This document shows positions 33,438 through 39,253 of a stretch of 39,253 nucleotides of DNA, piece after piece. A model generated the notes under the pieces. That model searched no databases. It was not told the origin of the DNA and saw only the letters and a program-made list of their open reading frames with translations. This DNA comes from Helicobacteraceae bacterium (GTDB taxonomy: Bacteria > Campylobacterota > Campylobacteria > Campylobacterales > Sulfurimonadaceae), in assembly GCA_027859195.1 (NCBI GenBank), contig JAQIBF010000024.1, forward strand, positions 1-39,253. Reading direction: 5' to 3'. A program made the position numbers and the translations under genes. Within the stretch, counting starts at the first letter, position 1. Each line of letters begins with the position of its first letter.

Positions 33438-34262
33438 ATGAAAGATCATAATTTAACTAAGCTGCAGCTTGCTGAAGCAATCAAGTCCTATGAAGAGAGT
33501 CAGGCACTGGAGCCCTATCAGGCAGAGTTAGTCAAACTTCAACAGCACATAGAGCGTTACAACCTTAAACTTATCATCTTGTTTGAAGGTCGTGATGCGG
33601 CAGGAAAAGGGAGTGTGATAGGCAGTGTAAGCCGCTATATGAACCCTAAACACTACCGTATTGTTGCCTTGGGAAGTCCGAGCGAAGAGGAACGTTCACA
33701 ATGGTATTTTCAACGTTATATCAAGCATTTTCCTCATGGCGGTGAAGTCATACTCTTTGACCGCAGTTGGTATAACCGTGCAATGGTCGAACCTGTCTTT
33801 GGTTTCTGTTCACAAGAAGAACATGAGCTTTTTATGACACACGTCGTTCCATTTGAAGCCTCTTTGGTCGATCAAGGGACATTATTGGTCAAACTCTACT
33901 TCAGTGTCAGCAAAGAGAAGCAGGCTTTACGTTTTGAAGAGCGCCGCACCGACCCGCTGCGCCAATGGAAGTTGAGTGAGATCGACCTGCAGGCACAAAG
34001 CATGTGGGAGCAGTTCACGCAGACAAAATACAAGATGCTCAAACAGACCAATACGGTTAAGGCCCCTTGGCACGTCCTTCGTTCGAGCAACAAGCATAAA
34101 GCCCGTATGGAGACGATGAAATTACTCCTTAGTCAAATTGATTACGACGGACGATGCCGCACGCTGGACTTTACACCGGATCCGAAAACTGTGTTTACGG
34201 CCGAAGATGAGCTTGCTTTAATGGAGCGGCAATGGGTAGAAGAAGGAGAAAAAAATGAGTAG
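33438..34262 (+). CDS. ppk2: Polyphosphate kinase 2 (PPK2)
   Basis: 274 residues of PPK2, which moves phosphate between polyphosphate and nucleotides (usually making NTP from NDP or NDP from NMP). Walker A is GRDAAGKGS (51-59), the GGEVILFDRSWYNR segment (101-114) carries Walker B with Asp108, and the lid Arg/Lys stretch is FEERRTDPLRQWKLS. The in-frame upstream TTG 33420 has little support; the ATG at 33438 fits the family N-terminus. Class I length and motifs. Its last eight bases overlap the peptidase gene, so they are co-translated. Confidence 0.92.
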   Translation: MKDHNLTKLQLAEAIKSYEESQALEPYQAELVKLQQHIERYNLKLIILFEGRDAAGKGSVIGSVSRYMNPKHYRIVALGSPSEEERSQWYFQRYIKHFPHGGEVILFDRSWYNRAMVEPVFGFCSQEEHELFMTHVVPFEASLVDQGTLLVKLYFSVSKEKQALRFEERRTDPLRQWKLSEIDLQAQSMWEQFTQTKYKMLKQTNTVKAPWHVLRSSNKHKARMETMKLLLSQIDYDGRCRTLDFTPDPKTVFTAEDELALMERQWVEEGEKNE

Positions 34263-35322
34263 CACCCTTAAGCCTTTTCAAGGATTTCTTGACACACTGA
34301 AGCACTTGATCCGTCAACCTTCAGTTGTCGGTTCCGAGCAGCCATTTCTTCTCTCATTAAAGCGGGAGCTGGACGAAATCGGTATTAAGACAACCTTCTA
34401 CGAAGGGCTGCTTGTTGCTGAAGGAGAAGAGCCGAAACGCGGTATGCTCTCGGCACACATCGACCGTCATGGGCTCATCTGCACCGGACCAAATGAGTTT
34501 CAGTATGCTGCATTTATGACCCAGAACCGCGGCGATCTTACAGGAGATTCTGTCTCCGAGCAGACCTATATGAGTATTATTGAACGGTTTAAACAGCAGT
34601 CTGTACAAGCCTATGAACCGTGGTCCGGATGTTATTTAGGTCTGGGTATCATCGACAATGCCTACATCTGCGAGCGTCGTAAGAACCTTGTCTTTGAAGT
34701 CAAAGGGCTTGAACATCTACTGCCCGGAACACCGGTGGCCTTTGTTGACACCCTCTCCAACAAGAACGGGCTTTTGTCAGCACAGCTTGACAATGTCATC
34801 AGTGCCGCCATCATCGTCTATCTCTACCGTCGAGGGTACCAGGGAACGGCATTTTTTACGGCTCAAGAAGAGTCTGGGAGAAGCTGGCGTTTTCTTTTGG
34901 AGTGGTTCCGCCGTTTCAACACGCATACCGACAGGCTGCTGGTATTAGATACAAGTCCCTACCCTAGCAGAGAGCATGCCGATGCCCAGCACATCGTACT
35001 CCGCCACCGTGATGCCAATGCACTGTTTGACTCACCGATAACAGAAGAGATCGAAAAATTATGTCAGGACCTTGATATAACTTACGGTTACAAAGACAGT
35101 TACCTTCAAGAAGCAAACGAAAAGCTGGCAGGTGCCGGAATGGTAAAGAGCTCTTTGGGAAGCACCGAAATGGGAAGGTTGATTGCAGCCAGCGAAGGGA
35201 TGATCCAGGGAACCACCCTGCAAGTCCCGACAACAGGTTACCACACGACATCAGAGACAGCCTCAGTAGAGTCGGTTGCCAAGATGCTGGAACTGCTTAA
35301 AGAGATGTATATTGACAAATAG
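34255..35322 (+). CDS. M42-like aminopeptidase / M20-M28 superfamily zinc peptidase
   Basis: 355 residues. Metal ligands fit the M42 pattern: His68 and Asp70 (SAHIDRHGL), Asp179 (AQLDNVISAA), Glu205-Glu206 (TAQEESG), Asp232 (VLDTSPYP) and His330 (TTGYHTTSET). Such enzymes remove N-terminal amino acids, often as large oligomeric complexes. Similarity outside the metal motifs is moderate, so a subgroup related to M42 is more likely than a standard member. It overlaps the ppk2 stop by eight bases, an unusual partnership. Confidence 0.82.
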   Translation: MSSTLKPFQGFLDTLKHLIRQPSVVGSEQPFLLSLKRELDEIGIKTTFYEGLLVAEGEEPKRGMLSAHIDRHGLICTGPNEFQYAAFMTQNRGDLTGDSVSEQTYMSIIERFKQQSVQAYEPWSGCYLGLGIIDNAYICERRKNLVFEVKGLEHLLPGTPVAFVDTLSNKNGLLSAQLDNVISAAIIVYLYRRGYQGTAFFTAQEESGRSWRFLLEWFRRFNTHTDRLLVLDTSPYPSREHADAQHIVLRHRDANALFDSPITEEIEKLCQDLDITYGYKDSYLQEANEKLAGAGMVKSSLGSTEMGRLIAASEGMIQGTTLQVPTTGYHTTSETASVESVAKMLELLKEMYIDK

Positions 35323-35576
35323 CCCTGCACATTAATTGAGAAAAGATCGTCTGCAGAAGAGAGCGGCAGATATGCCAATCACCGCAATCCTCTTTTTAAA
35401 GAGAGTTCTTTAAACGGTTGTCACTTTGCTGTTCACAAAACTGACATGTTTGTTCACCCGCTGTTTTACTATTGTAAGAAGATTATGGGTAAAAGACAGG
35501 GGGTTTGCGTATAAAAGAACGGGTAGGATCTGTCATGCGGGCACTGTTAAACAGTGCTCTCTATCGCTTCTTTTAT
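35323..35576. other. Intergenic region between convergent M42-like and DUF4149 genes
   Basis: No gene is supported in these 254 bases. Besides the terminator at 35539-35559 there is a short inverted repeat, CTCTTTTTAAAGAG (35390-35403). One weak open frame reads out of this region but overlaps the DUF4149 gene and lacks a ribosome site. Confidence 0.5.
35539..35559 (+). terminator. Terminator hairpin downstream of the M42-like gene
   Basis: GGCACTG and CAGTGCT (core GCACTG-TTAAA-CAGTGC, 35541-35557, extended by a G-U and G-C pair) form a stem followed by the T-rich run TCTCTATCGCTTCTTTT. It fits a rho-independent terminator for the plus strand and might also serve the convergent DUF4149 gene at 35577. 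Confidence 0.5.
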
Positions 35577-36059
35577 CTATTTCTGAACAAACATCAGACG
35601 CATACGGCGAATAAACAATATACCCAAGGCAAGCGCAAGGATCTTAAAGTCGATCTCACTGCCGATGTGCAGTGCCTGAAAGGCGTCACTCTGTGTTGCT
35701 TCGGCGCCGAGTGCCTGCATCGCCAGGATCTTAGGCGTGTAGACCGCGCTGAACATCAGGCCGCTGACGATGACAAAAAAGGCACTGACAAGGGACCAGC
35801 TGTCGCGGCGTCCATGCTTGTACTCGTTGGCTTCGAAGAGAAAGACCACCAAAACTAAAAACGAGATGACGTAACTGAAACGTCGGAAGATCTCTGCCAT
35901 CAGCAGCCCCTCATTGTAGTGGTCCAACAAGACAGCTGCCAAATAGCTGTCAGAGTTAAAGATCGTCGCTGCCACAAAGATGCCCAGCGTCAAGACAGCA
36001 CCCAGCGTCATTGCCACCAAAAGAAGATAGAGTACGATTGTCCACTGTTTCATTGTCAT
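35577..36059 (-). CDS. DUF4149-domain membrane protein
   Basis: A 160-residue membrane protein with four predicted segments. The DUF4149 features are an N-terminal segment VLYLLLVAMTLGAVLTLGIF, FRRFSYVISFLVLVVFLFEA in the middle, VSGLMFSAVYTPKIL and a last segment FKILALALGILFIRRM, near the family length. AAGGA lies eight bases before the first ATG (36059). It follows prmC by 14 bases on the same strand and probably shares its mRNA. Function unknown for the family. Confidence 0.8.
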   Translation of the reverse strand: MTMKQWTIVLYLLLVAMTLGAVLTLGIFVAATIFNSDSYLAAVLLDHYNEGLLMAEIFRRFSYVISFLVLVVFLFEANEYKHGRRDSWSLVSAFFVIVSGLMFSAVYTPKILAMQALGAEATQSDAFQALHIGSEIDFKILALALGILFIRRMRLMFVQK

Positions 36060-36073
36060 GTTATGTTTCCTTG

Positions 36074-36907
36074 TTATCTTTTTAATACAAAACCGCGGTC
36101 ATGTCCGGCCAGGTCTTTGTAGAATTTCAGTTCGTTGTACTGGCTATTTTCCAAATAGGCCGTTACCTTCGGCTTTTGGTCGTACCCCATCTCGCAGGCG
36201 AAAAGAGGGATCGCTCTCGCAAGCGTCTCGTCAAGCAGTCGCTGAATGATCTCATCGCCGATCGTACCGCCGAACAGAGCCAGGTCGGGTTCATAGTCCA
36301 AATTACTCTGCAGAGGTTCACCATCTGCAATATAGGGCGGATTAGAGACAAGAATATCGATCTTCTCACTTATCGGTTCAAGAAGGTCTCCCTGACGCAG
36401 CTCAATGCGCTCACTGAGCCCAAAGGCTTCGATGTTCTTTCTCGCAACCTTGAGCGCCTCTGGACTTATGTCTACGGCAATGATCCTTGCCTTTGGCAGA
36501 TGTTGTGCCAAGAGAGTCGAGATGATCCCGCTTCCGACCCCCACTTCAACAATAGTAAGCGCCTGATCTTTGTCGGCAACTGCCAACACCTCATCAATGA
36601 GCAGTTCTGTCTCTGGTCTGGGGATCAGTGCCCCCTCTTCGATGTGGAACTCTTGCGAATAAAAACTGACACGATTCGTGATGTACTCAAGAGGCTGATT
36701 CTCTTTGCGGCGTTCAAGCCACAAAGCAAGTTTCTCACGCTCTTCTATAACATCTGACGCATGCGTCATCAGCCACAGCTCATCTTTTTGCAGCAGTGCC
36801 ATAATAAGCAGTTGCGCCTCGCGTCTGGGACGTTCGACAACACCTTGCAGTTCCGACGTTATCTCTTTAAGCCACTCGTCAACCGACATTAATCTATCGA
36901 TGGGCAT
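36074..36907 (-). CDS. prmC: Release-factor glutamine N5-methyltransferase (PrmC/HemK)
   Basis: 277 residues. PrmC methylates the Gln of the GGQ motif in RF1 and RF2, which speeds translation termination. The SAM-binding motif is VEVGVGSGI (120-128); the catalytic NPPY (189-192) lies in VSNPPYIADGEPL; PRPETE (96-101) is the HemK hallmark just before the SAM fold; the N-terminal ~80 residues form the helical RF-binding domain. The start at 36907 lies inside the M48 gene's end; a later in-frame ATG at 36889 also fits. Genes are coupled with the M48 protease upstream and DUF4149 downstream. Confidence 0.93.
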   Translation of the reverse strand: MPIDRLMSVDEWLKEITSELQGVVERPRREAQLLIMALLQKDELWLMTHASDVIEEREKLALWLERRKENQPLEYITNRVSFYSQEFHIEEGALIPRPETELLIDEVLAVADKDQALTIVEVGVGSGIISTLLAQHLPKARIIAVDISPEALKVARKNIEAFGLSERIELRQGDLLEPISEKIDILVSNPPYIADGEPLQSNLDYEPDLALFGGTIGDEIIQRLLDETLARAIPLFACEMGYDQKPKVTAYLENSQYNELKFYKDLAGHDRGFVLKR

Positions 36908-38136
36908 GAACCCTCTAATGCACTGTCTGATTGCGTATGTATGTCAAAACCGAGCTCTTTGAGACGCTCTAACACCGGCGGGTGCGTGTAATAGAAAAAG
37001 ATATAGATAGGGTGAGAGAGGGGAAAACTTTTGTTCTCACTCACCAGTTTTTTAAGGGCTTCGCTCAAAAACATCTTCCCGCCAAGGTCAGCACCTGTTT
37101 TGTCCGCTTCATACTCATTATGACGACTGACGATGCCCATAATCGGCATCATCACAAAACTAAGAAGCGGCATGACCAGCATGAAAAGGATCATCATATT
37201 GGCAGCACTCATTTGAACGCCGAGTTCCATGTACAGTGTATCAGGGAGATTGCCGAAAAGTGCGAACATCGCAAAGAGCATTCCGCCCATCAACGCGATG
37301 TTCTTATAGATGTCACCGTGTTGGAAATGGCCAAGTTCATGACCCAGTACTGCCAACAGTTCATTAGAGGAGAGCTTTTCCAACAGGGTGTCAAAAAGTA
37401 CGACACGTTTTGTCTTTCCCAAGCCGCCAAAGTAGGCATTAAGACGGGCATCACGTTTAGAAGCATCGGAGATAAAGACACCTGAACTTTTAAAACCCGT
37501 TTTATCCATAAGCGTTGCGATCTGCTTGTTCAGCTCTTCATCTTCGAGCGGTGTGAGCTTGTCGAAAAAGAGTGCACGCAGTGTTGGAAAGAACATGTTT
37601 AACAGAACGATCACAGCGAAGATAAAGGCAAAACTCCAAAGCCACCACAATTCAGTCGAAGCGATGATAGCCTGAATGCCCCAGACGATCAAAGCACCAA
37701 AGAGAACGGTCAATAAAGTCGAGATAACAGTGTCTTTGATATAAAGGGCCTTGCTTGAACGGTTGAACCCGAACTCCGCATCAAGTACGAACTTCTCATA
37801 GTACTCGATCGGCAGAGAGATAAGCCCGTTGATCAGGATAAATGCCAATACAGCCAGGATCGTCGAGAATGTCGGGTCGTAGACCATAAATGTCTGCTCG
37901 ATCCAACTGATACCAAAACTCATCCACACCATAAAGAGGACAAAGTCCAGAAGTGTCGTAAACATAGCGAGTTTCTCTTTAGCGACCGCATAGTTACCGG
38001 CCTTTAGAAACTCTGCTGCACTCATCAAGACAGCACTTGTTCGTTTAGCCTGATTGACATAACCGATCTGCATCACACTTACATAGATTTTAATCAGTAC
38101 GTAAAGGGTATATATCCCGATTATCGTAGTTACCAT
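36889..38136 (-). CDS. M48/Ste24-type membrane metallopeptidase (CAAX-prenyl-protease-like)
   Basis: 415 residues with seven or so membrane segments. The active-site motif HELGH (266-270) is in LAVLGHELGHFQHGDIYK, and the third zinc ligand is in RHNEYEADKTGADLGG near residue 340. The membrane part (LFFDKLTPLED and the multipass N-terminus) and the C-terminal THPPVLERL motif are typical of Ste24-like M48 enzymes. In bacteria these degrade or clear misfolded or jammed membrane proteins. A TACAAT -10-like box is upstream at 38167-38172. It overlaps prmC by 19 bases. Confidence 0.9.
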   Translation of the reverse strand: MVTTIIGIYTLYVLIKIYVSVMQIGYVNQAKRTSAVLMSAAEFLKAGNYAVAKEKLAMFTTLLDFVLFMVWMSFGISWIEQTFMVYDPTFSTILAVLAFILINGLISLPIEYYEKFVLDAEFGFNRSSKALYIKDTVISTLLTVLFGALIVWGIQAIIASTELWWLWSFAFIFAVIVLLNMFFPTLRALFFDKLTPLEDEELNKQIATLMDKTGFKSSGVFISDASKRDARLNAYFGGLGKTKRVVLFDTLLEKLSSNELLAVLGHELGHFQHGDIYKNIALMGGMLFAMFALFGNLPDTLYMELGVQMSAANMMILFMLVMPLLSFVMMPIMGIVSRHNEYEADKTGADLGGKMFLSEALKKLVSENKSFPLSHPIYIFFYYTHPPVLERLKELGFDIHTQSDSALEGSCPSID

Positions 38137-38297
38137 TGTTGACCTTTGGGCTTCAAATATTGCGGCATTGTAGCATTTTTATAGCACTGCCTGTTGCTTC
38201 GTCTTTCAAAAAGTAACGCAAGCAGAAAACATCTACAACCTGCTCTTTACTCAGATCTAGAGAAATTCCATACAAAAGGAGCTCTCAAGATGCACTG
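38137..38297. other. Intergenic region with possible -10 box for the M48 gene
   Basis: No gene is seen. On the minus strand TACAAT (38172-38167) lies about 30 bases before the M48 start, without a clear -35 box, as is usual in Campylobacterota. An 11-codon frame with a good ribosome site begins at 38290 on the plus strand but overlaps a better minus-strand gene and is not called. Confidence 0.4.
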
Positions 38298-38510
38298 TTA
38301 TCGCGTAACACCCATCCCTTTTTGAACGGCAGGTACTTTTATAATAGTGTCCTCTGTCTGAATACTGTCAGCCGGTACAAAATACATCTTTGCCGCAAAA
38401 TAGATCGTTCCGATGATCAAACCGGCAAAAACTACGGCCCAAACTATACGGCGCTTCTCCCCCGACAATGTTTTGTAATCATCCATATCTTCCAATCGTG
38501 GTTCGCTCAT
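38298..38510 (-). CDS. Small single-pass membrane protein
   Basis: A 70-residue protein with one membrane helix (about residues 22-43, IVWAVVFAGLIIGTIYFAAK), an acidic cytosolic N-terminus and a short outside tail (IQTEDTIIKVPAVQ). No family is recognised. AGGAGTGTCAT precedes the ATG, a good ribosome site. The size and plan resemble accessory subunits of respiratory or transport complexes, but nothing in the neighbourhood supports that. Confidence 0.7.
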   Translation of the reverse strand: MSEPRLEDMDDYKTLSGEKRRIVWAVVFAGLIIGTIYFAAKMYFVPADSIQTEDTIIKVPAVQKGMGVTR

Positions 38511-38673
38511 ATGACACTCCTGATAATTTTTATATAGTAGAGTACAGTTTTATACTATAAAAGCAGTAAATATAGAGATGTAAAGTGACGTCTTAAGTTT
38601 ATTTTTTGCATAGTTTCTTCGTCAGGCATATCTTTTCTGCACGATGTTTATTCAATTTGAATATAATGCCGCC

Positions 38674-38982
38674 ATGAATGACTTTATCCCAGAGATAGAA
38701 CCGACCCCCACTTTTAAGACAAAGCCATGCCAGTGGCTAGTGCATATAGTTGCCTTTAAACTCACCTACATGCCTGTTGTCTTGACCCTGCTTGTTGCCT
38801 ACATGGTTGACTACTTTTTTGCCGTCGCGACACTGCTTATCAGTTATCTTATTACCGGCATCGTTCGCTCTTATATGCGCAACAACTCTATTCCAAAGCA
38901 GCAGCTGGAGTACAGCTACAGCGACAAATCGATCGCAGCATGGTTTTTGTACAGAACCTACTGTTTCGGGGAACAAGAATAG
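38674..38982 (+). CDS. Small membrane protein upstream of the RNA methyltransferase gene
   Basis: 102 residues with two adjacent membrane segments (about 22-65: KLTYMPVVLTLLVAYMVDYFFAVATLLISYLITGIV) followed by a soluble tail ending GEQE. Not recognised. The ATG at 38674 is six bases after a -10 box TATAAT (38662-38667), so transcription may start at or next to it, giving a leaderless message. The in-frame ATG at 38644 lies upstream of this box. Its stop is three bases before the TrmH-type gene, supporting a real gene. Confidence 0.65.
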   Translation: MNDFIPEIEPTPTFKTKPCQWLVHIVAFKLTYMPVVLTLLVAYMVDYFFAVATLLISYLITGIVRSYMRNNSIPKQQLEYSYSDKSIAAWFLYRTYCFGEQE

Positions 38983-38985
38983 GCC

Positions 38986-39253
38986 ATGAACCTTATTGAA
39001 ATCAACGACCTCAACACCCCCTCTTTAGAGATCTATCGCCAATTAAGAGACAATGCCTTTAGCAAAGACAACAGTTTTATCGCGGACAGTCCCAAGGTAG
39101 TGAACATACTTTTAGAAACGCCGATAGAGGTCAAAAGTCTTCTGGCTACAAAAGAGTATTATGAAGAGTTTGAATCGCTGATCTCCGCAAAGAAGATACC
39201 GCTTCTTTTTGTGGCAGACAAAAAACTTATGGAGAGCATTGTCGGCCATAAGA
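38986..39253 (+). CDS. TrmH/SpoU-family RNA 2'-O-methyltransferase (truncated by window edge)
   Basis: 89 codons of an open frame running off the window. The N-terminus has the substrate-binding domain of SpoU/TrmH RNA ribose methyltransferases: SFIADSPKVVNILLETPIEV followed by KSLLATKEYYEEFESLISAK and a VADKKLMESI strand-helix. The SAM-binding knotted domain would follow outside. Target (tRNA or rRNA) is not determined by this part. Starts three bases after the small membrane protein. Confidence 0.8.
   Translation, partial: MNLIEINDLNTPSLEIYRQLRDNAFSKDNSFIADSPKVVNILLETPIEVKSLLATKEYYEEFESLISAKKIPLLFVADKKLMESIVGHK

Noticed and set aside
38290-38325. 11-codon ORF with AAGGAG-like site near the small membrane gene
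   Set aside because: It runs antisense into the 3' end of a better-supported gene and is too short to judge.

Overview
The window looks like chromosome from a Campylobacterota bacterium, probably a sulfur-oxidising Sulfurimonas- or Sulfurovum-like lineage. This rests on AT-rich intergenic DNA, TAnAAT-type -10 boxes with weak -35 boxes, and the family mix (ars operon with exported rhodaneses and thioredoxins, RimK/RimB/AstE-like cluster, PPK2, many ion transporters). It is an inference, because no rRNA or other marker gene is present. I saw no tRNA, rRNA, CRISPR array, transposase or integrase.

Layout. 1-262: an unexplained 131-132 bp tandem repeat. 275-4720 (minus): MoxR AAA ATPase, DUF58 and TgpA-type transglutaminase genes overlapping in that order, then a nitroreductase. 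5065-9595 (plus): an exported rhodanese, then a long arsenic/thiol-redox operon (ArsR, ArsC, ArsP-like permease, Cys-rich small protein, two thioredoxin-like proteins, CcdA-like membrane protein, second exported rhodanese) driven by a promoter whose -35 box lies in a palindromic operator. 9685-10840 (minus): small hypothetical genes.

10847-28601 is dominated by ion and membrane-stress genes: a short MscS channel, a double UspA protein translationally next to a Na+/K+-ATPase-like (P2C) P-type ATPase, MarC, a long exported MscS channel, a beta-CASP metallo-hydrolase, a LOG-family protein, a CNNM/DUF21 protein, a CorA-family transporter, and a minus-strand operon of CPA2 antiporter, a second P2-type ATPase and a DUF389 protein that carries a degenerate diacylglycerol-kinase-like region. 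The UspA/P2C part is visibly GC-richer than its surroundings. It is bounded by two gene remnants: a CorA fragment on the minus strand ending at the ATPase stop codon, and a frameshifted glutaminase 5' end. This suggests acquisition with local gene loss.

28646-39253 returns to AT-richer, more core-like genes: a PAS-GGDEF cyclase behind a short coupled leader ORF, RimK with an upstream RimB-like gene that has no canonical start codon (an ATT start is inferred) and a divergent AstE/aspartoacylase-like hydrolase, an RMD1/DUF155 protein, PPK2 overlapping an M42-like peptidase, a DUF4149 protein, PrmC, an M48/Ste24 protease, two small membrane proteins, and the start of a TrmH/SpoU RNA methyltransferase cut by the window edge.
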